The notes below the pieces were generated by a model. That model was not told the DNA's origin. It saw only the letters and a list, made by a program, of their open reading frames with translations, and searched no databases. Shown here in pieces: positions 52,301 through 61,284 of a DNA stretch of 64,000 nucleotides. The stretch's first letter is position 1. Each line of letters opens with the position of its first letter. Made by a program: the position numbers and the translations under genes. Origin of the DNA: Lachnospiraceae bacterium G41 (GTDB lineage: Bacteria; Bacillota; Clostridia; Lachnospirales; Lachnospiraceae); NCBI GenBank assembly GCA_900100245.1, contig FNEU01000010.1, forward strand, positions 62,001 to 126,000, in the 5' to 3' direction.

Positions 52301-52856
52301 AGGCCATATGGAAGCAGTCGGTTACGAGCTTTACTGCAAGATGTTAAACGATGCAATTATCGAAGCCAAGGGCGAAGAGGTAATTGACAATTACAACACG
52401 AGAATCGACTTAAATATCGATGCCTACATGCCTCCCGAATACATCATAAATGAGAACGAAAAACTTATTATGTACCAGAGAATAGCCTCGATAAACGGGA
52501 AGGTTGACTATGATGAGATGGTTGAGGAATTAACCGACCGTTTCGGCAAAGTACCCAAGCAGGCGGATTATCTTTTAAGACTCGCACTCTTAAAGAGCGC
52601 GGCTAGGGAAGAATACGTAACTTTGGTCAGAGGGTCGGAAGGAAAGATAAGAGTCGATTTGTATCCGAAGGCCAAGGTTGATCCCGACAAACTGGTTGAT
52701 TTCATAAAATCATATCCTAAAATACGCTTCATAAACGGCACCACACCCGGATTTGAGATAAGTTACAAGATGTGCGGACTGCCCGAGAGAGACGAAGAAA
52801 AGCTGCTTGAGACGGCGGAAAAGTTCATCAGGGATATGAGAGTTATACTCGAATAG
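49344..52856 (+). CDS. mfd: Transcription-repair coupling factor Mfd
   Basis: 1170 residues, full length. Order: UvrB-like damage-recognition region (RIQGGILDVFDLTMDNPVRIEFWGDEVDSIRFFD), RNA polymerase-interacting CarD-like domain (LKVGDFVVHEEYGIGIYRGIEKI), then the RecG-like translocase with Walker A GDVGFGKTEVA, LIIDEEQRFGVGHKEK, LSATPIPRTLHMSL and LRGRVGRSNRSAYAFL. The C-terminal TRCF domain follows. It removes stalled RNA polymerase and recruits UvrA. It is co-transcribed with pth. Confidence 0.97.
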   Translation: MEVFYAPLYENKEFSKAHEVLKNKKSVYVPATTDSQKIHLSHAFGASFDVRFIITYDDIRANEILEESRMYDKDVVYFKGKDICFYQADICGNQIAQERLRTLRNFRENKKLTVVTTIDALMTPVVPPEVFNENIVSISVRQICELEALRYKLIHMGYEMSDIVETPGQMRIQGGILDVFDLTMDNPVRIEFWGDEVDSIRFFDAQSQRSIEKVKSVTFYPATENVIDENVFRDGLKKITKESKDHEKKLRDAFKTEEAARVKFEREEFDLKVSQFANKVNLDGYIKYFYPAASGFLSLFKDRKTIICIDEPKKVDKKGEESEAEFTDSFKHRVEMGYALPGQLKLLQSYSDVKKQYLSFPTVKLASFDDEPGKDDYAVNFNTVSVPSYNGAITELIKDLERYHREGYRVMVFSASKTRARRIADDITREGIAAFYSDNRERVLNKGEIMTFAGTLKKGFVYRNLKFAMLSDSDIFGRERKKRRGKKYSGLKIFDYNELKVGDFVVHEEYGIGIYRGIEKISQDRITKDYMKVEYAKGDNLYVPATSFDIIGKYSSSEGATPRLNRLSGKEWVATKAKVKEGVEETARELVELYAERQKLKGHIYEKDSLWQKEFEEMFPYEETADQMDAINAVKDDMETGKVMDRLICGDVGFGKTEVAIRAAFKAVMGGKQVVYLVPTTILADQHYNTFKERMKNYPISIELLCRFRSTAQQRATVKRMKEGKVDIVIGTHRLLSKDVEIKNLGLLIIDEEQRFGVGHKEKIKKLRKDVDVLTLSATPIPRTLHMSLTGIRDMSLLEEAPVDRLPIQTFILEYNEEFIREAINREISRGGQVYFVHNIVRDIDLEAEAISKLVPNARVRFAHGQMNEKELEDIMYEFVRGEIDVLISTTIIETGLDIPNVNTIIIDNADRFGLAQLYQLRGRVGRSNRSAYAFLMYQQNKVVSEIAQKRLEAIREFTDLGSGFKISMRDLEIRGAGNLLGYKQSGHMEAVGYELYCKMLNDAIIEAKGEEVIDNYNTRIDLNIDAYMPPEYIINENEKLIMYQRIASINGKVDYDEMVEELTDRFGKVPKQADYLLRLALLKSAAREEYVTLVRGSEGKIRVDLYPKAKVDPDKLVDFIKSYPKIRFINGTTPGFEISYKMCGLPERDEEKLLETAEKFIRDMRVILE

Positions 52857-52857
52857 T

Positions 52858-52886
52858 TTGAAATAGGGAGCGTTTTAGTATATAAT
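52858..52886 (+). promoter_or_regulatory. Strong promoter of asnA
   Basis: TTGAAA at 52858-52863, a 17-bp spacer and TATAAT at 52881-52886, directly after the mfd stop codon. No terminator separates mfd from it. Confidence 0.82.
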
Positions 52887-52965
52887 ATATTAGTTATGCA
52901 GTTTAAAATGAGCGGATTATGTGAATTCGCCCGACATATAAAAATGAAAGACGAGAGTGGAGAAA

Positions 52966-53976
52966 ATGGAACACATTTATGTACCGAAGGGATACAGATC
53001 CCCTCAGAGCATCAAAGAAACAGAAGTAGCAATCAAGGAAGTAAAGGACTATTTTGAAAGAGCATTGGCTGATGCACTCAATTTAACCAGAGTATCGGCG
53101 CCCCTTTTCGTATGGCCTTCATCAGGTTTAAACGACAACTTAAACGGTGTTGAGAGACCTGTTAAGTTTGGCATCAGAGAGCATGACGACGCAGAGGTTG
53201 AAATCGTTCATTCTCTTGCAAAATGGAAAAGAATGGCTCTTCACGAGTACGGATTTAAAAAGGGCGAAGGCCTTTATACCGATATGACCGCCATCAGAAG
53301 AGATGAGGATACGGACAATCTTCATTCAATCTATGTCGATCAGTGGGACTGGGAGAAAATAATTGATAAGGACGAAAGAAATTTCGACACCCTAAAAGAA
53401 ACAGTCTTCAGAATTTACATGGCTATCAAGCAGACTGAGTTTTATATCTGCGGAAAATATCATTTCATGGATCCGTTCCTTCCCAATGAAATCTTTTTCA
53501 TTACAACACAGGAACTTGAAAACATGTATCCCGACAAGACTCCCAAGGAAAGAGAAAATCTTATCACCAAGGAAAAGGGTGCTGTATTTCTTATGCAGAT
53601 CGGTGACGATCTTGCTTCGGGCGAGCCTCACGACGGCAGAGCTCCCGACTATGATGACTGGAAATTAAACGGTGACATTTTGGTTTATTATCCCATCCTC
53701 GGCAGTGCTTTTGAAATTTCTTCAATGGGTATCAGAGTAGATGAGGATTCACTTGTTTACCAGTTAAAGAAGAAAAACTGCGAAGAGAGAATGGAATTGC
53801 CTTTCCAGAAAGCAATCTTAGAGAAGAAACTTCCTTACACAATCGGCGGTGGTATCGGACAGTCGAGAATCTGCATGTTCTTCTTACAGCGTGCACATAT
53901 CGGCGAAGTTCAGTCTTCAATCTGGCCTGAGGAAGTATATGAAATCGCAGCCGAAAACGGAATTAACATTTTATAG
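52966..53976 (+). CDS. asnA: Aspartate-ammonia ligase AsnA
   Basis: 336 residues from the ATG after GTGGAGAAA, a class II aminoacyl-tRNA-synthetase-like fold. Landmarks: [68 protein letters not shown] and [28 protein letters not shown]. It makes asparagine from aspartate, ammonia and ATP. It is preceded by its own promoter and followed 9 bp later by lspA. With glnN it indicates ammonium-dependent nitrogen assimilation. Confidence 0.97.
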   Translation: MEHIYVPKGYRSPQSIKETEVAIKEVKDYFERALADALNLTRVSAPLFVWPSSGLNDNLNGVERPVKFGIREHDDAEVEIVHSLAKWKRMALHEYGFKKGEGLYTDMTAIRRDEDTDNLHSIYVDQWDWEKIIDKDERNFDTLKETVFRIYMAIKQTEFYICGKYHFMDPFLPNEIFFITTQELENMYPDKTPKERENLITKEKGAVFLMQIGDDLASGEPHDGRAPDYDDWKLNGDILVYYPILGSAFEISSMGIRVDEDSLVYQLKKKNCEERMELPFQKAILEKKLPYTIGGGIGQSRICMFFLQRAHIGEVQSSIWPEEVYEIAAENGINIL

Positions 53977-53985
53977 GATTTACAC

Positions 53986-54561
53986 ATGAAAAAAGCACTT
54001 GAAAAATATATAATCCCGATACTGGCCGTTCTCGGAATAGTACTTTTGGACCAGTGGACCAAACACCTTACACTTCTTTACGTAAAAGGTACGGACGGAT
54101 TTTATATCATCAATAAAGTTTTAAGAATATACTTTGTCAGAAACGAAGGCATGGCTTGGGGAATGCTTCAAAACAAGCAGGTTTTATTTATCATTCTCAC
54201 GCCCCTTGTTCTGGCTGCGCTCGTATATTTTTATTACAAACTTCCCTTTGAAAAGAAGTTTATTATTGCAAGAATCTGCCTGCTCTGTTTATGCGGCGGA
54301 GCAATTGGCAATCTTATAGACAGAATATTCAACGGTGAAAAGCTATTCCACGGATATGTTGTTGACATGATTTATGTTGAAATTATTAACTTCCCGGTAT
54401 TTAACATAGCGGACAGCTTTATTACCGTTGGCTTTGCACTGATGATTTTCTCGATGATTTTTGTCTATAAGGAAAAAGACTTCGACCTTCTTTTCGGCAA
54501 GAAAAAAGCTGAAGAAAAAAATGAAGAAAAAATTGAGGAAAATGAAAATGAGAATAATTGA
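53986..54561 (+). CDS. lspA: Lipoprotein signal peptidase LspA
   Basis: 191 residues, four TM helices (about 8-26, 66-84, 93-110, 143-162). The catalytic aspartates are visible as D112 in GNLIDRI and D143 in FNIADSF; LDQWTK and FVRNEGMAWGML are also conserved. It cleaves lipoprotein signal peptides in the membrane, including probably that of the small lipoprotein at 47300. A 25-residue Lys/Glu/Asn-rich C-terminal tail is extra. The next gene starts inside this tail. Confidence 0.95.
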   Translation: MKKALEKYIIPILAVLGIVLLDQWTKHLTLLYVKGTDGFYIINKVLRIYFVRNEGMAWGMLQNKQVLFIILTPLVLAALVYFYYKLPFEKKFIIARICLLCLCGGAIGNLIDRIFNGEKLFHGYVVDMIYVEIINFPVFNIADSFITVGFALMIFSMIFVYKEKDFDLLFGKKKAEEKNEEKIEENENENN

Positions 54562-55339
54562 TGCGCATGCGCATATTTTTCCAAGCAAAATTGCTTTTAA
54601 GGCTTCTGAATCGATAGGAGAGTTCTACGGAATATCGATGAGCTCGGATGCTTCGGTTGACAGCCTTTTAAAATGTGAGGAAGAACTCGGAACAAGCTAT
54701 ACTTTGGTCTGTTCCTCTGCACTTTCACCTCTTCAGGTTGAAAGTATAAATAATTTTATTGCGGGTGAAGTTGCAAAACATCCCAACCTTATAGGTTTTG
54801 CATCCATGCACAAGGATTACGAAAACTACAAAGAGGAGCTTGCGCGTATAAAGGAGCTGGGTCTTCGCGGCGTTAAATATCACAACGATATGCAGCGCTA
54901 CGATATCGACGATCCGAAGATGTTTCCGATTTACAAAGCAATGGCTGATGAGGGTCTTGCAGTACTTTTCCATATGGGCGATGACAGATATGATTTCTCC
55001 GCTCCCGAAAAGATGGTAAAGGTTGCAAAAACCTTCCCTGAACTTACCGTTATCGGTGCACATTTCGGCGGATACAGAAGATGGAAGGATTCATTTCACA
55101 ATCCTAAACTTGATAACGTTTATTACGACACATCAAGCTCTTTGTTTATGATTGACAACGCTACGGCGGAAAGATTTATAGATCACTTCGGACCCGAGAG
55201 ATTCTTCTTTGGAAGCGATTTCCCGATGTGGAATCCGAAGAAAGAGTTTGACAGATTTATGAAATTAAATCTTTCCGACGATGTTAGAGAAAAGATTCTC
55301 TACGACAATTTTGCGAAGGTTTTCAATCTTCCTTTGTAA
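54548..55339 (+). CDS. Amidohydrolase-family metal-dependent hydrolase
   Basis: 263 residues from the ATG nine bases after GAGG; another ATG two codons earlier is too close. TIM-barrel metal-site elements: RIIDAHAHIFP with H7 and H9, FHMGDD, VIGAHFGGYRRW and FFGSDFPMW, the pattern of the amidohydrolase-2 / decarboxylase-like group (COG2159). The substrate is not predictable. It overlaps lspA by 14 bp and precedes the carboxylic-acid-reductase-like gene by 32 bp, so it could be in a common operon starting at asnA. Confidence 0.88.
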   Translation: MRIIDAHAHIFPSKIAFKASESIGEFYGISMSSDASVDSLLKCEEELGTSYTLVCSSALSPLQVESINNFIAGEVAKHPNLIGFASMHKDYENYKEELARIKELGLRGVKYHNDMQRYDIDDPKMFPIYKAMADEGLAVLFHMGDDRYDFSAPEKMVKVAKTFPELTVIGAHFGGYRRWKDSFHNPKLDNVYYDTSSSLFMIDNATAERFIDHFGPERFFFGSDFPMWNPKKEFDRFMKLNLSDDVREKILYDNFAKVFNLPL

Positions 55340-55371
55340 TTACTATTCGAACATAAGAAGAGTGGATATAT

Positions 55372-58311
55372 ATGAGTGATAATTTCAACACGATAAAAGA
55401 ATTTACAGACGAGATTTACGAGAAATATTCAGACAACATTGCATATCGTTTCTTCAGGGATGAAGTTATTACAGACAGGACATACAAAGAATTAAGAAAC
55501 GATGTATATGCACTCGCATCATCTTTTATTGGCAGCAATTACAAATCAAAACATATAGCAATTTTAGGCGGCACAAGCTATGAATGGATTGTGTCTTTTC
55601 TTGCTGTCATCATAAGCGGAAACGTAGTCGTACCGATTGACAAGATGCTTCTTAAAAAAGAAATGCTGTATCTTTTCGAAGCGGGCGATGTGGATGTAAT
55701 TCTATACGATGAAGAATTCGAAGAGACCGCTTTAGAGGCTAAAAAGAACATCAAAAAAGTTAAAAAGGTTCACTGTCTTTTAGGAGAAGAATTCCGGGGA
55801 TTTTTAAAGACTAAGGAAGTCGAAATGCCCGAGACAAATCCCGATAAAGTGTGTGAAATTCTTTTCACTTCAGGTACTACAGGAGTCAGCAAGGGCGTAA
55901 TGATTTCCCAGACAAACATCGTTGTTAATCTTAAGGAAATCCACAGACTTGATTTTGCTTCAAACGTTTCGGGACCGAAGGTTGTTTTAAGCGTTCTTCC
56001 CGTACACCATACATTTGAATTGACTGTAGATAACTTAGGTATTTTATGTTACGGCGCGACTATCTGCATTAACGACAGCATCGAAAACATCGCAGCCAAC
56101 ATCAATACCTTTAAGCCTGCGGTAATGTTAATCGTTCCTGCGATTGCGGAAGCTTTGTACAAAAAAATAAAAGACGCAATGTCTGATTCGAAGACGGCTC
56201 GTAAAATAAATAACGGCAAACGCATCGTAAAAATGGCCGGCGTTGTCGGTATGGACGTGCGCCGTTCTATCTATAAATCACTGCTCGACAAGTTCGGCGG
56301 AAACCTTACAAACATCGTAGTCGGTGGCGCAGCGCTTCGTCCTGAAATCTGCGAATGTTTCGCACTCTTCGGAATCAATGTTTTCCAGGGGTACGGCCTT
56401 ACGGAATGTGCTCCGCTTGTTTGTGCGAACTCACCCACGGCAAATAAAATCGGTTCCGTCGGAAAGCCTTATTATTGCGAAGTTAAAACCGTTGACTGCG
56501 AGATAGCGGTTAAGGGTGATAATGTCATGCTTGGCTATTACAAAAACGAGGAAGCAACCAAGGAAGTTTTAAAAGACGGATGGTTTTATACAGGCGACCT
56601 CGGTTACTTTGACGAGGACGGATATCTCTTCATAACAGGTAGAAGCAAAAACGTTATTATTCTTGATAACGGCAAGAATATTTATCCCGAAGAACTCGAA
56701 GAAAAGATAATGGTTATCGACGGAGTTAAAGACGTATTTGTCTATGGAGATAAGGGCAGACTCTGTGCACTCGTCCTTCCCGCAAACCCCGGTGACAAAG
56801 AGAAAAAGAAAGCCATCGAAACAGCCATAAAGAAGATAAACGAAGTTCTTCCCGGCTATAAGAAGATTACATTTATAAGCTTTACACACAGAGAGTTTCC
56901 TAAGACCACGACCATGAAGATCAAACGTCACGAACTCATGGAAATGGTTAAGAATCAGCTCGAGAAAAACGAAGTCAAATATGTGGCTCCGTCTAATCCC
57001 GCTGAGGAAAAACTCGTCAATGCATTTGAGCAGATATTGACAAAACGTGTGGGTATTTACGATGACTTCTTCGATCTGGGCGGAGACTCGCTTGCGGCAT
57101 TCGAACTTGCTGCTATTTTAGGAATTAATGCGCAGGATGTATACGAATATCCGACCGTCGAATCACTTGCAAAATTCATGGCAGGAAACAACGAATTTGA
57201 GGATGAAGAAGACAAGGTTGACGTTAACTCAATTATTCTTCACAATTCAAACGTTTCATATAAAAACGCTCATAAATGCGTATTCCTTACAGGTGCCACA
57301 GGTTTCCTTGGTGCGCATATTTTACGAGAACTTTTAAGAAACAAAGTTAAGGTTGTATGTTTGGTCAGAAACGAAGAGAGACTTCGCCAGACCCTCGGCA
57401 GATATTTCCCGAAGGAGTACAAGTACTTTAATTACAAGGTTGTAAAGGGCGATATTGAAGCAGAGCATTTCGGACTTAACGACGTTGAATACTCAATCCT
57501 TGTAAGAAAGGTCGACACTGTAATTCATACAGCGGCAAACGTACATCACGCAGGTCATTACGAAGACTTTGAGCGAACCAATGTATGGGGCACACAGAAT
57601 GTAATCAATTTCTGCAAGGATGCAAGAGCGGTGCTTCATTACACATCCACCGCATCGGTTAACGGTGTTGGTACTGTTGCCATTCCAAAGACCGACAAGG
57701 TATTCGACGAGTTTGTCTTAGACATCGGTCAGAAGTACGTTCAGAACGTATACATTCATTCAAAATACAAGGCAGAAGAGGCCGTTCTTCTTGCAAGAGA
57801 AGAAGGACTTAAAGTAAATATTTACAGAATAGGAAATCTTACCTGGAGAATGTCCGACGGTATGTTCCAGAAAAACGCCGACGACAACGGATTCATCGGA
57901 AGAGCCAGAGGCTTACTTAAAGCCGGTCTTTACAGTCCCGAAATTGCTGAATTCCCGATGGATTTCACTGCTGTTGACGAGTGTGCGAACGCATATGTAA
58001 AACTCGTTTTGCACAACAGAATTAACAATATTTATCATCTGTACAACCCGCATTTGTTTACCATCGAAAAACTGGCCAACAAACTGCTGTTTAAGTGCAA
58101 GAGTGTTCCGAGAGAAATCTTTGACAAGTTCCTAAAAGAAAAGATTACCGACAAAGACGTGGCAGTTTTATCATTCTACAGCTCGATTGCTTCGAACTCA
58201 AGAAACGTACCCGTAAGCAACGACTTTACAAACGGTGTGCTTTTGTCACTCGGATTTAAGTGGTCCAACATTGGCTTCCACTATCTGAAATATCTAAAAA
58301 GATTTATGTAA
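55372..58311 (+). CDS. Adenylation-carrier-thioester reductase (A-T-R) protein, carboxylic acid reductase-like
   Basis: 979 residues. An acyl-adenylating domain (1-~500) has FTSGTTGVSKG (165-175), LPVHHTFELT, FQGYGLTECAPLV and WFYTGDLGYFDEDGYLFITGRSKNVII. A carrier domain (about 535-610) has the phosphopantetheine serine S573 in FFDLGGDSLAAFEL. A NAD(P)-dependent thioester reductase domain has GATGFLGAH (641-649), TSTASVN and a Y-x-x-x-K in VYIHSKYKAEEA. The enzyme would activate a carboxylic acid, load it on its own carrier and release it as aldehyde or alcohol. The acid is unknown. No dedicated phosphopantetheinyl transferase is adjacent. Confidence 0.9.
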   Translation: MSDNFNTIKEFTDEIYEKYSDNIAYRFFRDEVITDRTYKELRNDVYALASSFIGSNYKSKHIAILGGTSYEWIVSFLAVIISGNVVVPIDKMLLKKEMLYLFEAGDVDVILYDEEFEETALEAKKNIKKVKKVHCLLGEEFRGFLKTKEVEMPETNPDKVCEILFTSGTTGVSKGVMISQTNIVVNLKEIHRLDFASNVSGPKVVLSVLPVHHTFELTVDNLGILCYGATICINDSIENIAANINTFKPAVMLIVPAIAEALYKKIKDAMSDSKTARKINNGKRIVKMAGVVGMDVRRSIYKSLLDKFGGNLTNIVVGGAALRPEICECFALFGINVFQGYGLTECAPLVCANSPTANKIGSVGKPYYCEVKTVDCEIAVKGDNVMLGYYKNEEATKEVLKDGWFYTGDLGYFDEDGYLFITGRSKNVIILDNGKNIYPEELEEKIMVIDGVKDVFVYGDKGRLCALVLPANPGDKEKKKAIETAIKKINEVLPGYKKITFISFTHREFPKTTTMKIKRHELMEMVKNQLEKNEVKYVAPSNPAEEKLVNAFEQILTKRVGIYDDFFDLGGDSLAAFELAAILGINAQDVYEYPTVESLAKFMAGNNEFEDEEDKVDVNSIILHNSNVSYKNAHKCVFLTGATGFLGAHILRELLRNKVKVVCLVRNEERLRQTLGRYFPKEYKYFNYKVVKGDIEAEHFGLNDVEYSILVRKVDTVIHTAANVHHAGHYEDFERTNVWGTQNVINFCKDARAVLHYTSTASVNGVGTVAIPKTDKVFDEFVLDIGQKYVQNVYIHSKYKAEEAVLLAREEGLKVNIYRIGNLTWRMSDGMFQKNADDNGFIGRARGLLKAGLYSPEIAEFPMDFTAVDECANAYVKLVLHNRINNIYHLYNPHLFTIEKLANKLLFKCKSVPREIFDKFLKEKITDKDVAVLSFYSSIASNSRNVPVSNDFTNGVLLSLGFKWSNIGFHYLKYLKRFM

Positions 58312-58326
58312 TAAAGAGGCATTAAA

Positions 58327-61284
58327 GTGAAAATTGGAATTGATATCGGATCCACCACTATTAAGTCGGTGGTATTCGACGATTCGGGGAATTTAATACA
58401 CAAGAGTTACGAGCGTCATTTTACTCTTATCACTGAAAAGACCAAGGAAGTATTAAAAGGTCTTATCGACAAGTTTGATATAAAAGAGCCCGTAATCTGT
58501 GCAATATCCGGTTCAGCAGGAATGGGTCTCGCGGAAAAGGCGGGACTTCCTTTTGTTCAGGAGGTTTATGCAACAAAGGTTGCGATTTCAAAGAGACTTC
58601 CCGACACGGATGTTGTAATAGAGCTTGGCGGTGAGGATGCCAAGATTCTTTTCTTAAACGGTAACCTTGAGGTAAGAATGAACGGAACCTGTGCCGGCGG
58701 TACTGGAGCGTTCGCAGATCAGATGGCGTCTTTAATGCAGGTAAGCGCAGATGAAATGAACGAGCTTGCAAAGAGCGCCGAGAAGATTTATCCGATTGCT
58801 TCAAGATGTGGTGTATTCGCAAAGACCGATATTCAACCCCTCTTAAACCAGGGTGCGAGAAAGGAAGATATTTCGGCGAGTATTTATACGGCCATCGTAA
58901 ACCAGACCATCACAGGTCTTGCACAGGGCCATCCTATTGAAGGTAAAATCGTTTACCTCGGCGGACCTTTAACCTTTATGTCAGAGCTTCGCCTTGCATT
59001 TGACAAAGCTTTAAAGTGCGAAGGAACATGCCCCGAAGATTCGCTTTTTTTCGTGGCAATGGGTGCTGCTTATTATGCAAACGAAGCAGTGGATTTAAAT
59101 GCCGCTTTGGATATTATTACTAAGTCGAAGGATTCTATCAGAATTTCTTCTCTTAAGCCTTTGTTTAAAGACAAAAAAGAGTACGATGAGTTTGTCGAAA
59201 GACATGCGAAAGACAGAGTTGAGAGAATTGAAGGTCAACCTTACGAGGGCGAAGCATTCCTTGGTATCGACTCCGGTTCCACCACTCTTAAAGTAATCCT
59301 TACCAACGACAAGGGTGAGATTTTATATTCAAGATACGAATCCAACCAGGGCAAACCGATTGATGTTGTGGTTGAGTCCCTAAAAGAAATGTATGAGCGT
59401 TATCCGAAGGCTCATATTGCATCGAGTGCAGTCACCGGTTACGGTGAAGACATGATAAAAGCCGCACTTAATATCGAGTACGGTGTAGTAGAAACCGTCG
59501 CACATTTCACGGCAGCGAAATTCTTCTTACCCGATGTTGAATTTATCATCGATATCGGCGGCCAGGATATGAAATGTTTCAAGATTAGAAACGGTGCAAT
59601 CGACAACATCTTCTTAAACGAAGCATGTTCTTCGGGCTGCGGTTCTTTCCTTCAGACATTCGCATCATCAATGGGCTACGGCATTGAAGAATTTGCCAAC
59701 CTTGGTCTTTTCGGAGACAATCCCGTGGACCTCGGTTCCAGATGTACGGTATTTATGAACTCTTCCGTTAAGCAGGCTCAGAAAGAGGGCGTTACGGTTG
59801 AGAATATTTCCGCAGGTCTGTCTATAAGCGTTATCAAAAACGCTCTTTATAAAGTTATCCGTGTTCATTCGGCTGACGAACTCGGCAAAAAGATAGTTGT
59901 TCAGGGCGGTACGTTCTTAAACAACGCCGTTCTTCGTGCGTTTGAAAAAGAGATGGGCGTTAATGTTATCCGTCCCGATATTGCAGGAATGATGGGTGCG
60001 TACGGCGCAGCTTTATATGCCAAGGAACTTTACAGAAGAAAAGGCAATAAGCATGATGCAGAATACGAAGGTGTTATTTCAAGCGAAGAATTAAAAACCT
60101 TCTCGTATGATGTCAAATCCGTTACCTGTAACGGCTGTAACAACCACTGCCAGTTAACGGTTAATACATTCACCGGCGGCAGAAGATTTATCGGCGGTAA
60201 CAGATGTGAAAAGCCCGTCACCAAGAAAGCACAGGATGACTCTTTAAATATCTATGAATACAAACTTTCGCTCCTAAAAGAATACTCAGACGATGTATCA
60301 GAAAAGCCCGAAGGTTCAAAGGTTATTGGTATTCCTCTTGCGATGAATATGTATGAAATGCTTCCTTTCTGGTATGCATTCTTCAAGTCGCTCGGATATA
60401 CCGTTAAAACATCGGGATTTTCCAACAGAGCGATGTACATAAAAGGTCAGGGAACCATTCCTTCGGATACGGTCTGCTTCCCTGCAAAGATGATGCACGG
60501 ACATATCCAGACACTCATCGAAATGGGCGTGGATGTTATCTTTTATCCCGGCATGACTTATCACTTCGATGAGCATAAGGGAAGAAAGAATTACAACTGT
60601 GCGGTTATCTCGGGTTATCCCGAAGTTATCAAAGCAAATACGGTTAACTTCGGCGATATCATTTATATTAACGATTATGTCGGACCTCATGTTAAGAGCA
60701 AATTCCCTGAAAAGATAAATGCAATTCTTGCTAAGAGACTCGGCACATCTTTTACGTCATCAGAGATTAAAAAAGCCTGCAAAGCCGCTTATGAGGAATA
60801 CGGAAAATATGTTTCCAAAGTAAGGTTAAAGGGCGATGAAATCATAAAAAGAGCCAAAGAAGAAAACAAGAAAATCATTCTTCTTGCAGGAAGACCTTAC
60901 CATGCGGATCCCGAAGTAAACCACGGCATCCACAAGCTTATTGCCGCGCTCGGATTTGCGGTTATAAGCGAAGACTGCGTATCGTACAAGGTTGCAAAAT
61001 TCAACACCAATATTATTGCCCAGTGGACCTTCCACCAGAGATTATTCTCTGCGGCAAAATATGTGGCCGACAATGCGGACTTTTATATGGTACATCTTGT
61101 ATCCTTCGGCTGCGGCCTCGATGCACTTACAACCGATGAGGTAAGAGAGATCCTTGAGTGCAGAGGAAAACTCTATACTCAGATTAAGATAGACGAAGTA
61201 ACGAACCTCGGTGCAGTTAAGATCAGACTTCGTAGTTTGATGGCGGCCATCGAATCGGGAAAGGAGGGCGAAGCCAATGAGTAA
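58327..61284 (+). CDS. Double-activase (BadF/BcrA-type) and DUF2229 protein, 2-hydroxyacyl-CoA dehydratase activator-related
   Basis: 985 residues from a GTG with AAGAGG upstream. Two ASKHA ATPase modules in tandem: GIDIGSTTIKSVVF (3-16) and LGIDSGSTTLKVIL (from ~312). Cluster-ligand cysteines: C122 in GTCAGGTGAF, C161 in SRCGVF, C434 and C438 in EACSSGCGSF, and one in GSRCTVF. The C-terminal ~340 residues match the DUF2229 type, with NGCNNHCQLTVN and PSDTVCFPAKMMHGH. Activases use ATP to drive low-potential electrons into dehydratase or double-cubane cluster proteins. The next gene is the matching acceptor-like protein. Confidence 0.9.
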   Translation: MKIGIDIGSTTIKSVVFDDSGNLIHKSYERHFTLITEKTKEVLKGLIDKFDIKEPVICAISGSAGMGLAEKAGLPFVQEVYATKVAISKRLPDTDVVIELGGEDAKILFLNGNLEVRMNGTCAGGTGAFADQMASLMQVSADEMNELAKSAEKIYPIASRCGVFAKTDIQPLLNQGARKEDISASIYTAIVNQTITGLAQGHPIEGKIVYLGGPLTFMSELRLAFDKALKCEGTCPEDSLFFVAMGAAYYANEAVDLNAALDIITKSKDSIRISSLKPLFKDKKEYDEFVERHAKDRVERIEGQPYEGEAFLGIDSGSTTLKVILTNDKGEILYSRYESNQGKPIDVVVESLKEMYERYPKAHIASSAVTGYGEDMIKAALNIEYGVVETVAHFTAAKFFLPDVEFIIDIGGQDMKCFKIRNGAIDNIFLNEACSSGCGSFLQTFASSMGYGIEEFANLGLFGDNPVDLGSRCTVFMNSSVKQAQKEGVTVENISAGLSISVIKNALYKVIRVHSADELGKKIVVQGGTFLNNAVLRAFEKEMGVNVIRPDIAGMMGAYGAALYAKELYRRKGNKHDAEYEGVISSEELKTFSYDVKSVTCNGCNNHCQLTVNTFTGGRRFIGGNRCEKPVTKKAQDDSLNIYEYKLSLLKEYSDDVSEKPEGSKVIGIPLAMNMYEMLPFWYAFFKSLGYTVKTSGFSNRAMYIKGQGTIPSDTVCFPAKMMHGHIQTLIEMGVDVIFYPGMTYHFDEHKGRKNYNCAVISGYPEVIKANTVNFGDIIYINDYVGPHVKSKFPEKINAILAKRLGTSFTSSEIKKACKAAYEEYGKYVSKVRLKGDEIIKRAKEENKKIILLAGRPYHADPEVNHGIHKLIAALGFAVISEDCVSYKVAKFNTNIIAQWTFHQRLFSAAKYVADNADFYMVHLVSFGCGLDALTTDEVREILECRGKLYTQIKIDEVTNLGAVKIRLRSLMAAIESGKEGEANE